Positions 1 through 9,543 of a stretch of 64,000 bases of DNA are shown one piece after another. The translations under genes were made by a program, and so were the position numbers. Below the pieces are notes generated by a model. It was not told the origin of the DNA. It made no database searches and saw only the letters and a program-made list of their open reading frames with translations. This DNA is from Mycolicibacterium mucogenicum DSM 44124 (GTDB lineage: Bacteria; Actinomycetota; Actinomycetes; Mycobacteriales; Mycobacteriaceae), in the NCBI RefSeq assembly GCF_005670685.2, contig NZ_CP062008.1:5332001-5396000 (forward strand), read 5' to 3'. Each line of letters opens with the position of its first letter. The stretch's first letter is position 1.

Positions 1-1754
1 CCGGCCAGCGTGTCCAGCTGGTCGCGGTACTGCGTCAGCACGTCCCAGGCTTCGGTGTGCGCGGCCTCGATGAGCTTGCGGACCTCGTCATCGATGAGCT
101 GCGCGACCTCGTGGCTGTAGTCGGCCTGCGTGCCCATGGTGCGGCCCAGGAAGGGGTCACCGTGTTCGGTGCCGTACCGGACCGCGCCCAGCCTCGCGCT
201 CATGCCGAATTCCGTGACCATGGCACGCGCGATCTTGGTGGCGTTCTCGATGTCGGACACCGCGCCCGTGGTGGGCTCGCGGAAGATCAGCTCCTCGGCG
301 GCGCGGCCGCCGATGGCCATCACCAAACGCGCGATCAGTTCGGAACGGGTCTGCATGCCCTTGTCGTCCTCGGGGACGGCGACGGCGTGCCCGCCGGTGC
401 GGCCGCGGGCCAGGATCGTCACCTTGTACACCGGGTCCAGGTGCGGCATGGCCCACCCGGCCAGCGTGTGCCCGGCCTCGTGGTACGCGGTGATCTTCTT
501 TTCCAGCTCACTGATGATGCGGCCCTTGCGGCGCGGACCACCGACGACGCGGTCGACGGCTTCCTCCAGCGCCGGACCGGTGATCACGGTGGCGTTCTCG
601 CGGGCGGTCAGCAGCGCGGCCTCGTTGATGACGTTGGCCAGGTCGGCGCCGGACATGCCGACGGTCCGCTTGGCCAGGCCGTCGAGGTCGGCGTCGGGGG
701 CGATGGGCTTGCCGGCCGAGTGCACCCGCAGCACGGCCTTGCGGCCGGCCAGGTCGGGCGCAGAGACCGGGATCTGCCGATCGAAGCGGCCGGGACGCAG
801 CAGCGCCGGGTCCAGGATGTCGGGCCGGTTGGTGGCTGCGATCAGGATGACGCCCTGGCGGTCGCCGAAGCCGTCCATCTCGACCAGCAGCTGGTTCAGC
901 GTCTGCTCGCGCTCGTCGTGGCCACCGCCCAGGCCGGCGCCGCGCTGGCGGCCGACGGCGTCGATCTCGTCGACGAAGATGATGCACGGGCTGTTCTGCT
1001 TGGCCTGCTCGAACAGGTCGCGGACGCGGGAGGCACCGACGCCGACGAACATCTCGACGAAGTCCGAGCCAGAAATCGTGAAGAACGGAACCCCGGCCTC
1101 ACCGGCGACGGCGCGCGCCAGCAGCGTCTTACCCGTTCCGGGCGGGCCGTAGAGCAGCACGCCCTTGGGGATCTTGGCGCCGAGGGCCTGGTAGCGGCTC
1201 GGGTTCTGCAGGAAGTCTTTGATCTCGTAGAGCTCTTCGACGGCCTCGTCGACACCGGCGACGTCGGCGAAAGTCGTCTTCGGCATGTCCTTGCCGAGCA
1301 TCTTGGCGCGCGACTTGCCGAAGCCGAAGCCCATGCGGCCGCCGCCCTGCATGCGGGAGAACATGAAGAACAGGCCGACGAGCAGCAGCAGCGGCAGCAG
1401 GTAGATCAGCAGCGAGCTGAGGATGCTGCCCTGGTTCACGACGGTCTTGGTCTTGACGTTCTTCGCGTTGAGCGCATCGAACAGCGGCACCGCGTAGCCC
1501 GTCGGGAACGACGTGATGATCTTGTTGCTGTTGTCGGTGTCGGCGCTGACGCTCTTCAGGTCCAGCCGGACCTGCTGTTCGCGATCGTCGATCTGGGCGC
1601 CGGTGACGTTCCCGGCGTTGATCTGAGCGACCGCCACAGACGTGTCGACCTGGTGATAACCACGCGTGTCATCACTGAAATAGAAGAAAGACCAACCCAG
1701 CAGCAACACGACCGCGACGACGGTCAGGGTGCGGATGACGTTTTTTCGCTTCAT
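1..1754 (-). CDS. ftsH: ATP-dependent zinc metalloprotease FtsH (partial, C-terminus off the left edge)
   Basis: Membrane-anchored AAA+ protease that extracts and degrades membrane and cytosolic proteins. About 584 N-terminal residues are visible. In order they contain a first transmembrane helix (near residues 8-25), an extracytoplasmic segment, a second helix (near 110-130), the AAA module with Walker A GPPGTGKT and Walker B IIFVDEID, the SRH region with AATNRPD, and the zinc site HEAGH of the M41 peptidase. I chose the ATG giving MKRKNVIR, which matches the mycobacterial FtsH N-terminus as I remember it; an ATG two codons upstream is also possible. The C-terminal tail lies outside the window. 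It is divergent from the epoxide hydrolase gene, and the 132-bp gap must hold its promoter. The identification is firm. Confidence 0.97.
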   Translation of the reverse strand, partial: MKRKNVIRTLTVVAVVLLLGWSFFYFSDDTRGYHQVDTSVAVAQINAGNVTGAQIDDREQQVRLDLKSVSADTDNSNKIITSFPTGYAVPLFDALNAKNVKTKTVVNQGSILSSLLIYLLPLLLLVGLFFMFSRMQGGGRMGFGFGKSRAKMLGKDMPKTTFADVAGVDEAVEELYEIKDFLQNPSRYQALGAKIPKGVLLYGPPGTGKTLLARAVAGEAGVPFFTISGSDFVEMFVGVGASRVRDLFEQAKQNSPCIIFVDEIDAVGRQRGAGLGGGHDEREQTLNQLLVEMDGFGDRQGVILIAATNRPDILDPALLRPGRFDRQIPVSAPDLAGRKAVLRVHSAGKPIAPDADLDGLAKRTVGMSGADLANVINEAALLTARENATVITGPALEEAVDRVVGGPRRKGRIISELEKKITAYHEAGHTLAGWAMPHLDPVYKVTILARGRTGGHAVAVPEDDKGMQTRSELIARLVMAIGGRAAEELIFREPTTGAVSDIENATKIARAMVTEFGMSARLGAVRYGTEHGDPFLGRTMGTQADYSHEVAQLIDDEVRKLIEAAHTEAWDVLTQYRDQLDTLA

Positions 1755-1886
1755 CGACATATTTCGGCCGGCGAATACTCGTCGGCCAGGTCCTTCCGAT
1801 ACACAGATGCGGGATAGTTCACAGGTTACCGCTATGCAAACGATCGGCAGTTCCCGGAGGGAAACCTGTGCTTTGGTGAAACGGTG

Positions 1887-2807
1887 ATGACGTCCACCAA
1901 ACGGTCAGTCGAGACCAATGGCGTGCAGTTGCAGGTCACGGAGGCGGGTGACCGTGGCGCTCCCGTCGTGGTGCTGGCGCACGGGTTCCCGGAACTCGCA
2001 CACTCCTGGCGGCATCAGATTCCCGCGCTCGCCGCGGCCGGCTACCACGTGCTCGCACCCGACCAACGCGGCTACGGCGGCTCATCACGCCCGCCGGCCA
2101 TCGAGGACTATGACATCGTCCACCTCACCGGGGACCTGGCCGGCCTGCTCGACGACGTCGGCGCCGAGCGCGCGGTGGTCGTCGGGCACGACTGGGGCTC
2201 CCCGGTGGTGTGCAACTTCGCGCTGTTGCACCCGGACCGGGTGACGGCCGTCGCGACGCTGAGTGTGCCGCCGGTGCCGCGGGCGTCGGCGCCGCCGACC
2301 GAAATCTGGCGCCGGCGGGTCGGCGACAACTACTTCTACATGCTGTATTTCCAGGAACCCGGCGTGGCCGACGCGGCCCTGGGCCGCGATCCGTACAGCT
2401 CGATGCGCCGGATGGTCGCCGAGGAGGGCTTCGCGGCACCACCAGACACGCTCGTCGACCACCCGCTGCCGCCGCTGCCCGACTGGCTCACCGAAGACGA
2501 ATTCGAGCCGTATGTCACGGCTTTCACCGAGAGCGGCTTCACCGGACCACTGAACTGGTACCGCAACTTCGACCGCAACTGGGAGCTGACGGAGACCACC
2601 CCCGCACCGACCATCACGGTGCCGACGCTGTTCGTGGCCGGCAGCGCCGACCCCGTACTGACCTTCACGCCACGCGACCGCGTGCGGGACGTCGTCGCCG
2701 GCGACTACCGCGAGGTCATGATCGACAGCGCCGGGCACTGGCTGCAGCAGGAACGTCCCGACGAGGTCAATGCCGTACTCATCGAGTTCATCGAAGGACT
2801 GAAATGA
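1887..2807 (+). CDS. ephA: alpha/beta hydrolase, epoxide hydrolase (EphA type)
   Basis: Soluble alpha/beta-hydrolase of about 306 residues, the usual length for bacterial epoxide hydrolases, which open epoxides to diols through an aspartyl ester. Visible family marks are the oxyanion-hole motif HGFPE near residue 32, the nucleophile elbow GHDWGS with Asp near residue 102, lid-domain tyrosines ([14 protein letters not shown]), and the catalytic His in SAGHW near residue 284. Asp rather than Ser in the elbow argues for an epoxide hydrolase (or dehalogenase) over an esterase. A GTG lies one codon upstream of the chosen ATG. The stop overlaps the ATG of the monooxygenase gene (ATGA), so the two are translationally coupled, as in the Rv3617-Rv3618 pair. 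The physiological substrate cannot be told. Confidence 0.88.
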   Translation: MTSTKRSVETNGVQLQVTEAGDRGAPVVVLAHGFPELAHSWRHQIPALAAAGYHVLAPDQRGYGGSSRPPAIEDYDIVHLTGDLAGLLDDVGAERAVVVGHDWGSPVVCNFALLHPDRVTAVATLSVPPVPRASAPPTEIWRRRVGDNYFYMLYFQEPGVADAALGRDPYSSMRRMVAEEGFAAPPDTLVDHPLPPLPDWLTEDEFEPYVTAFTESGFTGPLNWYRNFDRNWELTETTPAPTITVPTLFVAGSADPVLTFTPRDRVRDVVAGDYREVMIDSAGHWLQQERPDEVNAVLIEFIEGLK

Positions 2808-3988
2808 CGCTTCGCCCACTGGATTTCGGGGCTTTCATCACACCGTTCCACCCGGTCGGCCAATCTCCCACCACGGCACTGGAATACGACCTGGAGCGCA
2901 CCGTCCGCCTGGACCGACTGGGCTACGACGAGGTCTGGTACGGCGAACACCATTCCGGCGGTTACGAATTGATCGCCTGCCCCGAGGTTTTCATCGCCAC
3001 GGCGGCCGAACGCACCAAGAACATCCGGTTCGGCACCGGCGTGGTGTCGCTGCCGTACCACCATCCGCTGATGGTCGCCGACCGCTGGGTGCTGCTCGAC
3101 CATCTGACCCGCGGCCGGGTGATGTTCGGGACGGGCCCGGGTGCGCTGCCGTCGGACGCCTACATGATGGGCATCGACCCGGTGAACCAGCGGCCGATGA
3201 TGCAGCAGTCACTCGAAGCCATCCTGGCCCTGTTCCGCGCCGCACCCGATGAGCGCATCTCCCGCGAGACCGACTGGTTCACGCTGCGCGACGCCGCACT
3301 GCACATCCGGCCGTACACCTGGCCGTATCCCGAAATATCTACGGCGGCAATGGTTTCCCCATCCGGGCCGCGACTGGCCGGGCAGCTGGGCACGTCGCTG
3401 CTGTCGCTGTCGATGTCGGTACCCGGCGGCTACGCCGCCCTCGAGACGACGTGGGACCTGGTGTGTGACCAGGCCAAGAAGGCCGGCCGGCCCGAGCCGG
3501 ACCGGCGGAGCTGGCGGGTGCTGGGCGTCGTGCACCTGGCCGACACCCGGGAGCAGGCCATCGAGGACTGCACCTACGGCCTGGAGGACTTCTCGAATTA
3601 CTTCGGCGCGGCCGGCTTCGTCCCGCTGGGCAGCCAGACCGGTCCGGCGCCGACGTCCCGGCAGTTCGTCGAAGACTATGCGGCCAAAGGCAATTGCTGT
3701 ATCGGCACGCCCGCCGACTGCATCGGCTATATCCAGGACATGCTGGACCGTTCCGGCGGCTTCGGCACGTTCCTGATGCTGGGCCACGACTGGGCGCCGC
3801 CGGCGGCCACGATGCACTCGTACGAACTGTTCGCCCGTGCGGTGATCCCGCATTTCAAGGGTCAGCTCACCGCGCCGCACGCCTCGCACGAATGGGCAAA
3901 AGGTCTGCGCGACCAGCTGTTCGGCCGGGTCGGCGAGGCCGTCGGCAACGCGATCGCCGAACACAACAAAGACGCGTCGGTACGCTGA
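2804..3988 (+). CDS. luciferase-like flavin-dependent monooxygenase
   Basis: 394-residue member of the bacterial luciferase-like TIM-barrel family, which uses reduced flavin (FMN or F420) to oxidise organic substrates. Supporting features are the N-terminal barrel strand LDFGAFITPFHP, the EHHSGG segment after the second strand, the GTGVVSLPYHHP strand and the DHLTRGR motif, all typical of this family. The ATG overlaps the stop of the epoxide hydrolase by four bases, so I placed the start there and not at the longer upstream frame. An epoxide hydrolase coupled to a monooxygenase suggests sequential oxidation and hydrolysis of a hydrophobic substrate, but this is inference. It corresponds to Rv3618 by order and type. 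Confidence 0.88.
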   Translation: MTLRPLDFGAFITPFHPVGQSPTTALEYDLERTVRLDRLGYDEVWYGEHHSGGYELIACPEVFIATAAERTKNIRFGTGVVSLPYHHPLMVADRWVLLDHLTRGRVMFGTGPGALPSDAYMMGIDPVNQRPMMQQSLEAILALFRAAPDERISRETDWFTLRDAALHIRPYTWPYPEISTAAMVSPSGPRLAGQLGTSLLSLSMSVPGGYAALETTWDLVCDQAKKAGRPEPDRRSWRVLGVVHLADTREQAIEDCTYGLEDFSNYFGAAGFVPLGSQTGPAPTSRQFVEDYAAKGNCCIGTPADCIGYIQDMLDRSGGFGTFLMLGHDWAPPAATMHSYELFARAVIPHFKGQLTAPHASHEWAKGLRDQLFGRVGEAVGNAIAEHNKDASVR

Positions 3989-3993
3989 AAACC

Positions 3994-4704
3994 ATGCCAT
4001 TTGCGACCCGACGTACTGCCGCCCTGACCCTTGCCGGACTAGCGATCGCCACGGCTGTCGGCGTCGCCGGTTGTGGTTCCGACGACGCCAAGCCGGAGAG
4101 CCGCCAGGTCACCGTCGTCGGCAACGGCAAGGTCCAGGGCACGCCGGACACCCTGAACGTCACCGCGTCCATCGAGGCGACCGCGCCCGACGTCACCGCC
4201 GCCATGAACCAGACCAGCAGCCGCCAGCAGGCGGTGATCGATGCACTGACCGGGGCCGGTATCGACAAGAAGGACATCGCCACCAAGCAGGTCGAGCTGC
4301 AGCCCGACTACCGCGACTCCGTCATCACCGGATACCGGGCCAGCAACACCATCGACATCAAGGTCCGCAAGCTCGATACCGCGTCGCAGGTGCTGGCGAA
4401 GATCGTCACCGCGGGCGGCAATGCCACGCGGATCAGCAACGTCGCCTACTCGATCGACGACGATTCGCAGCTGGTGAAAGATGCCCGCACGCATGCCTTC
4501 AACGACGCCAAGGACCGCGCCCAGCAGTACGCGCAGCTGTCCGGGCTGAGCCTCGGCAAGGTGGTCTCCATCTCCGAGGCGACCGGCGGCACCACCCCGA
4601 CGCCGCTGCCGGCCCCGCGCATGGCCATGGCCGAATCCGTGCCGCTGTCCCCCGGCCAGCAGACCGTCAGCTTCTCGGTGACGGTGATCTGGGAGCTGGG
4701 TTAA
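3994..4704 (+). CDS. lpqG: SIMPL-domain (DUF541) lipoprotein LpqG
   Basis: 236-residue exported lipoprotein. The N-terminus has an Arg-rich start (MPFATRRTAA), a hydrophobic stretch and the lipobox VAGC, so Cys becomes the lipidated residue near position 24. The rest is a SIMPL/DUF541 domain: repeated beta-alpha units with GNGKVQGTPD and a C-terminal strand ending SFSVTVIWELG. The domain's molecular role is not well established. The gene begins five bases after the monooxygenase stop, so it is probably in the same transcript. It corresponds to LpqG (Rv3623) by position and family. Its last four bases overlap the convergent molybdopterin oxidoreductase gene. Confidence 0.88.
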   Translation: MPFATRRTAALTLAGLAIATAVGVAGCGSDDAKPESRQVTVVGNGKVQGTPDTLNVTASIEATAPDVTAAMNQTSSRQQAVIDALTGAGIDKKDIATKQVELQPDYRDSVITGYRASNTIDIKVRKLDTASQVLAKIVTAGGNATRISNVAYSIDDDSQLVKDARTHAFNDAKDRAQQYAQLSGLSLGKVVSISEATGGTTPTPLPAPRMAMAESVPLSPGQQTVSFSVTVIWELG

Positions 4705-6917
4705 CCCGCCGCCGAGATTTCCACCGGAATCCCGTTGAGCACCGCGGTACCCGACAGCCGGTCCAGGTGGGTGCCGTCGTTGAGCTGGTTGACGTTGACG
4801 CCGGGATGGCTGCTCGCGAGCTGCTGACCGGTGCCACCGCGGTTGTGGCCCCAGCCGTGCGGCAATGACACCACGCCGCGCCGCATCACGTCGGTCACCT
4901 CGATCGGCGCGAGCAGTTCGCCGCCCGGGCCCTTGATGATGGCGATGTCGGTGAGACCGAGATCGGCGGCGTCGTCGGGGTGAATCTGCAGGGTGCAGCG
5001 GTTGGAACCACCCGAGAGCGCGGGCAGGTTGTGCATCCAGCTGTTGTTGGAGCGCAGGTGGCGGCGGCCGATCAGCAGGAAACCGCCCGCCGAGCGGCTC
5101 AGCGCCTCGCGTAGCCGCACCACGTCCGCCACGATCGGTTCCGGCGCGAGTTCGATTCTGCCGCTGGGGGTTCGGAGCACCTCGGGGATTCTCGGCTGCA
5201 TCGCGCCCAGATCGATACCGTGCGGATTGCCCTTGAGCTTCTCGAGTGTGAGGCCGTCGGGCTTGGCGCCGAATGCGTCACCGTAGGGCCCGAGCCGCAG
5301 CATCATGTCGAGGCGGCGCTCGTAGCCGGGGGCCGCGGGGAGCCTGGCGGTCAGTTCGTCGACGTCGCGTCCGGCGACCGGCGAATCGGGGTCTTGCGTC
5401 TCCTTGGCCAAGGTCATCGCGATCACCTGCGCATCGACCAGTGCGGGATCCGCTTGTGCCCCAAGGCCGGACAGGACCAACGCGATACGCGACAGAATCT
5501 CGGCCTCGCCGGGCCGGTCGTCCAGCGGCAGCACCGGCGGCGAGTAGCGCACGTTGTTGCGCACCGCGAGGTTGTTCAGCAGGACGTCGAAATGGGGACT
5601 CTGCGAGGGCGGGGGCGGGGGCAGGATGACGTCGGCATGCCGCGTGGTCTCGTTGAGATAGGGGTCGACGGACAGCATGAATTCGACACTGTCCAAGGCC
5701 TTGTCGAGCCGGTCACCGTCCGGCGCGGACAGCACGGGATTCCCGGCGATGGTGATCATCGCCTTGATCTGCCCGTCGCCCGCGGTATCGATCTCCTCGG
5801 CGAGCGCGGTGGCCGGCAACTCGGACATCACCTCGGGGTACCCGGACACCCGGCTCGCCCACCGGCCCGTCCGGAACCCGCGGCCGGGCTTCGGTGGCCG
5901 CGGCGCCGGGACCGCCGCACCCAGCGGGAACATCACCCCGCCGGGCCGGTCCAGGTTGCCGGTGAGGATGTTGACGACGTCGACGAGCCAGCTGCCGATC
6001 GTGCCGAATTCGACTGTGGAGGTGCCGATCCGGCCGTACACCGCCGCCGTCGGCGCCGCCGCGAGTTCGCGGGCCAATTCGCGGATCTCGTCGGCACCGA
6101 CCCCGCAGGCCTGTTCGACCGCTTCGGGCGCGAAGTCGGCGGCCAGCGCCCGGACCTGCTCGACGCCGATGACGTACTCGGCGTTCGCACCGAGATCGAC
6201 GAGGCCCTCGTCGAACAGCACGTGCACGACGGCCAGCAGCAGCGCGGCGTCGGTCCCGGGGCGCGGCGCCAGGTGCCGGTCGGCGAGCTTGGCGGTCTGG
6301 GTACGCGCCGGGTCGATCACGACGAGCTTGCCGCCGCGCTTCTTCAGCGCCCGCAGCTTGCCGGGGAAGTCGGCGGCCGTCGTCACGCTGCCGTTGGACA
6401 CCAGCGGATTCGCGCCGATGATCACCAGGTGGTCGGTGCGGTCGAGATCCGGCACCGTGAACGCGCCCGGGCTGCCGAACATCAGGCCCAGCGCAACGTG
6501 TTTGGGCATCTGGTCGAGGGTGCTGGCGCTGAACACCTGGCGGGTGCCCAAGGCTTTGAGGATCAGCGGGGCATACAGCGCGCCCGCGATCGTGTGCGCG
6601 TTCGGGTTACCCAGGTACACCCCGACCGACGCGCCACCGTGCGCGGCGATCACGGCGCCGAGCCGTTCGGCGACGACGGCATAGGCCTCGTCCCAGGTGG
6701 CCTCGGTCAGCACGCCGTCACGGCGGACGAGCGGGCGGGTCAGCCGGTCGGGATCGTTGTCGAGCTCACCGAAGCTCGCGCCCTTGGGGCAGATGAAGCC
6801 CGCGCTGAAGACGTCGTCGTGGTCACCACGCGCGGCCGTGACACGGCCGTCGTCGATGGTGAGGGTCAGGCCGCAGGTGGCTTCACAGAAGGGGCAGATC
6901 CGGAGCGCGGTAGGCAT
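4701..6917 (-). CDS. molybdopterin-dependent oxidoreductase (formate dehydrogenase/nitrate reductase-like)
   Basis: 738-residue member of the DMSO-reductase superfamily. An N-terminal Fe-S motif has Cys8, Cys11, Cys15 and Cys43 (CPFCEATC ... ICPKG), which is the 4Fe-4S ligand set. It is followed by the bis-MGD binding core (for example YLGNPNAHT, VIIGANPLVSNG) and a C-terminal molydopterin dinucleotide-binding domain (LLIGRRHLRSNNSWMHN). There is no Tat signal, so it should be cytoplasmic. The family includes assimilatory nitrate reductases, formate dehydrogenases and uncharacterised mycobacterial paralogues (Rv0197 type). The physiological substrate and redox partner cannot be told. No accessory molybdenum or electron-transfer gene is adjacent. 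It sits between lpqG and hpt, where M. tuberculosis has no such gene. Confidence 0.87.
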   Translation of the reverse strand: MPTALRICPFCEATCGLTLTIDDGRVTAARGDHDDVFSAGFICPKGASFGELDNDPDRLTRPLVRRDGVLTEATWDEAYAVVAERLGAVIAAHGGASVGVYLGNPNAHTIAGALYAPLILKALGTRQVFSASTLDQMPKHVALGLMFGSPGAFTVPDLDRTDHLVIIGANPLVSNGSVTTAADFPGKLRALKKRGGKLVVIDPARTQTAKLADRHLAPRPGTDAALLLAVVHVLFDEGLVDLGANAEYVIGVEQVRALAADFAPEAVEQACGVGADEIRELARELAAAPTAAVYGRIGTSTVEFGTIGSWLVDVVNILTGNLDRPGGVMFPLGAAVPAPRPPKPGRGFRTGRWASRVSGYPEVMSELPATALAEEIDTAGDGQIKAMITIAGNPVLSAPDGDRLDKALDSVEFMLSVDPYLNETTRHADVILPPPPPSQSPHFDVLLNNLAVRNNVRYSPPVLPLDDRPGEAEILSRIALVLSGLGAQADPALVDAQVIAMTLAKETQDPDSPVAGRDVDELTARLPAAPGYERRLDMMLRLGPYGDAFGAKPDGLTLEKLKGNPHGIDLGAMQPRIPEVLRTPSGRIELAPEPIVADVVRLREALSRSAGGFLLIGRRHLRSNNSWMHNLPALSGGSNRCTLQIHPDDAADLGLTDIAIIKGPGGELLAPIEVTDVMRRGVVSLPHGWGHNRGGTGQQLASSHPGVNVNQLNDGTHLDRLSGTAVLNGIPVEISAAG

Positions 6918-6936
6918 GCCTGCGATTCTGCGCCCA

Positions 6937-7500
6937 CTAGCGCTGTTCGTACACCTTCGGATCGAGCGTGCCGATGTACGGCAGGTCGCGGTAGCGCTCG
7001 TCGTAGTCCAGGCCGTAGCCGACGACGAACTCGTCGGGGATGTCGAAACCGATGTGCGCGACGTCGATGTCGGCGCGCATGGCGTCGGGCTTGCGCAGCA
7101 GTGTGCACACGCGCAGCGTGCGCGGGCCGCGGGTCGCCAGGTTGCGCAACAGCCACGACAGCGTCAGGCCGGAGTCGATGATGTCCTCGACGATCAGCAC
7201 GTCGCGGCCGCTGATGTCGCGGTCGAGGTCCTTGAGGATGCGCACGACGCCCGACGACGAGGTCGACGACCCGTACGAGCTGACCGCCATGAACTCCAGC
7301 TGCGTCGGCAGCGGGATGGCGCGGGCCAGGTCGGTGACGAACATGACCGCGCCCTTGAGCACGGTGATCAGCAGGAGGTCCTGGTCGCCGGAGTCGGCGC
7401 GGTAGTCCTCGGCGATGAGCGCGGCCATCTCGGCGATGCGCACCTGAACCTGCTCCTGAGACAGGAGAACCGACTTGATGTCACCCGGATACAGCTCCAC
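6937..7500 (-). CDS. hpt: hypoxanthine (guanine) phosphoribosyltransferase Hpt
   Basis: Purine salvage enzyme converting hypoxanthine or guanine plus PRPP to IMP or GMP. The PRPP-binding loop [14 protein letters not shown] and the N-terminal loop [13 protein letters not shown] are clear, as is the flexible loop [11 protein letters not shown]. The C-terminal half ([19 protein letters not shown]) is nearly identical to mycobacterial Hpt. The start is uncertain. The GTG at 7500 gives an N-terminus [10 protein letters not shown], the conserved beginning of the fold. A TTG at 7536 would add 12 residues, and mycobacterial homologues do carry a short variable extension. It lies 22-58 bp downstream of tilS on the same strand, the common tilS-hpt arrangement. 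Confidence 0.95.
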   Translation of the reverse strand: MELYPGDIKSVLLSQEQVQVRIAEMAALIAEDYRADSGDQDLLLITVLKGAVMFVTDLARAIPLPTQLEFMAVSSYGSSTSSSGVVRILKDLDRDISGRDVLIVEDIIDSGLTLSWLLRNLATRGPRTLRVCTLLRKPDAMRADIDVAHIGFDIPDEFVVGYGLDYDERYRDLPYIGTLDPKVYEQR

Positions 7501-7558
7501 GGCAACAGCGTGCCACGTTGCCTCGCCGAGTACCAAGACCGTCCCATTCGGCGGTCGC

Positions 7559-8515
7559 TCACACGGGCCGGGCGGCGACTGTGAGCAGTCCCGCGCGGCG
7601 GGTGACGATCAATCGCTGGTACCGCAGCGGCGAGCTCACGGCGGCGCCGCCCTGCCCGTGCCAGTCCGCCACGAGCGCGTCGACGGCGCGCAGCTGGACG
7701 TCCGTGAGCGTGGTGGCGCCGACGCTCAGCAGCCAGCCGCGGATCACCCGGCGCCGCAGCGCGGCGGGGAGGTCCTCGAGGCCGGCGACGGTGAGGCCCT
7801 CGCTTTCGCGCAGGGCGGCCAGGTGCTCGGCGGCCAGGGCATCGAGGGCGTCGTTGTCCTCCCGCAGCGCCGCGGCCGTGCGGGCCAGCGCCGGCGCGAC
7901 GCCACCGGCCAGCACGTCCTCCAGCAGCGGCAGCACCTCGGTGCGCAGCCGGACCCGGGTGTAGCGCGGATCGGTGTTGTGCGGGTCCTGCCACGGCGTG
8001 AGTCCCAGCTCGGCGCAGACGGCTTCGGTGTCGGCGCGCCGCACCTCCAGCAGGGGCCGTCCCCACGGCGGGTCCCAAACCCGCATGCCGGCAATGGATC
8101 TCGGGCCCGAACCGCGGCCCAGGCCGAGCAACACCGTCTCGGCCTGGTCGTCGAGGGTGTGCGCGAGGAGCACCGGCGCCTCACCACGGGCGGCGTCCAG
8201 CGCGGCGTAGCGTGCGGTGCGGGCCGCGGCTTCCGGCCCGCCGTCGGTGCCGACGTCAACGGAGATCACTTGTGCGTCAACGCAACCCAGCTGCCGGGCC
8301 TGTGCCGCCGCAGTGGCGGCCACGTCGGCCGATCCGGTTTGCAGGCCGTGGTCGACGATCAACGCGACGGTCGGCTTGAGGGCGGCGGCGACGGCGGTCA
8401 GTGCCAGCGAGTCGGCGCCACCGGAGAGCCCGACGCACCACCGGTCGGCCGGGTGCCGGCGCGCGAAGGCGGTGACGGCCGCGCGCAGCGGGGTCAGAGC
8501 ACTCGATCGATCCAT
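7559..8515 (-). CDS. tilS: tRNA(Ile)-lysidine synthetase TilS
   Basis: 318-residue N-type ATP pyrophosphatase that converts the wobble C of tRNA-Ile(CAT) to lysidine, making it read AUA. The PP-loop SGGADS lies at residues 31-36 after a short N-terminal helix. Further family motifs are [12 protein letters not shown] and [14 protein letters not shown] with its downstream GLGRGSG. The length fits the short actinobacterial form, which lacks the extended C-terminal domain of E. coli. The start codon lies inside the last 22 bases of the upstream metalloprotease gene, so the genes dacB, metalloprotease, tilS and hpt form one minus-strand operon. Confidence 0.94.
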   Translation of the reverse strand: MDRSSALTPLRAAVTAFARRHPADRWCVGLSGGADSLALTAVAAALKPTVALIVDHGLQTGSADVAATAAAQARQLGCVDAQVISVDVGTDGGPEAAARTARYAALDAARGEAPVLLAHTLDDQAETVLLGLGRGSGPRSIAGMRVWDPPWGRPLLEVRRADTEAVCAELGLTPWQDPHNTDPRYTRVRLRTEVLPLLEDVLAGGVAPALARTAAALREDNDALDALAAEHLAALRESEGLTVAGLEDLPAALRRRVIRGWLLSVGATTLTDVQLRAVDALVADWHGQGGAAVSSPLRYQRLIVTRRAGLLTVAARPV

Positions 8516-9543
8516 CGCCGCGGCTCGTCGATTTCGTTTGTCAGCGGCAGGGTTTCAGCGTCGGTCCAGACCGCGTTGAACCGCTTCATGCCGACGGTCG
8601 ACACCACCTCGTCGACGAACTTCTTGCCGCGGGTGTACTGGGCGATCTTGGCGTCGACGCCGAGCAGGGCGCGGACGATCCGTTGCAGCGGAGACTGTTT
8701 GCGGTGCCGGCGTTCGTCGAAACGGCTACGGATGGTGGCGACCGACGGCACCACCGCCGGACCGACGGCGTCCATCACATGGTCGGCGTGCCCCTCCAGC
8801 AGCGTCCCCAGTACCAGCAGCTGATCCAGCGCGCGCTGCTGCTCGTCGGACTGCATGATGCGCATGATGCCAAGGATGCCTTGCGAATTCGCGTCGGCGT
8901 CGCCGTCACGCTGCGCCCGCACGTACTCGGCCAGCCGGCCGATGACGTCACCGGCATCCAGACCGGATTCGTCCGTCAGCACAGCGAGCGCCTGTGACAT
9001 GTGTTCGGTGAGCCACGGGTTGGCGCGGAACTGCACGCGGTGCGTGACCTCGTGCAGGCACACCCAGAGCCGGAAGTCGGTGGGGTCGACCTTCAATTGC
9101 CGTTCGGCGGCAAGCACATTCGGTGCGACCAGCAGCAGCTCTCCACCATTGGCGGCGAACGGGTCGTACTGCCCGAGGATGCCCGACGACACGAACGCCA
9201 GCACCGCGCCCGTCTGCGCGCCGGTGATGCGTCCGCCCAGCTTCGCGGCCAGGCCTGTGGGGCTCGAGGTTTCGCCGCCCGTCATCACCCGCATGGACTC
9301 GGTCGCGGCGCGCACCCAGTCCTGCCGATCGACGACGCGCGCTTCGGGCACTTCGGCGCCCTCGTTGAGCAGCGTCACCTCCCGCACCGGGAGCTCGGCC
9401 CGCCGCGCCGAATCGGCGAGCTGCGCGCGCACCTGGTTGCGGGTGTAGTCGGTGGTCTCCGGTTCCGGGCGGGTCAGCTTTGCCCCGACCGTGGCGGCGA
9501 AGCCCCAGTCGACGGCGCGGCCGACGGTCGGCGTCCGGCTCAC
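8494..9543 (-). CDS. zinc-dependent metalloprotease, DUF2342 family
   Basis: 349-residue protein of the actinobacterial family often listed as F420 biosynthesis-associated or zinc-dependent metalloprotease (Rv3626c type). The region around residues 180-190 has HEVTH, a HExxH zinc site, followed by a conserved helical C-terminal half (LEGHADHVMDAVG). No signal peptide is seen. I chose the GTG at 9543, giving VSRTPTVGRAVDWGF. It overlaps the dacB stop as GTGA and starts at the conserved VDWGFAATVGAKL block. Function is not established. The conserved neighbourhood with dacB and tilS-hpt suggests a housekeeping role. Confidence 0.87.
   Translation of the reverse strand: MSRTPTVGRAVDWGFAATVGAKLTRPEPETTDYTRNQVRAQLADSARRAELPVREVTLLNEGAEVPEARVVDRQDWVRAATESMRVMTGGETSSPTGLAAKLGGRITGAQTGAVLAFVSSGILGQYDPFAANGGELLLVAPNVLAAERQLKVDPTDFRLWVCLHEVTHRVQFRANPWLTEHMSQALAVLTDESGLDAGDVIGRLAEYVRAQRDGDADANSQGILGIMRIMQSDEQQRALDQLLVLGTLLEGHADHVMDAVGPAVVPSVATIRSRFDERRHRKQSPLQRIVRALLGVDAKIAQYTRGKKFVDEVVSTVGMKRFNAVWTDAETLPLTNEIDEPRRWIDRVL

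Noticed and set aside
57..1817. Long plus-strand open frame opposite ftsH
   Set aside because: It is the antisense frame of a highly conserved FtsH gene. High GC content leaves long frames open and the translation is low complexity.
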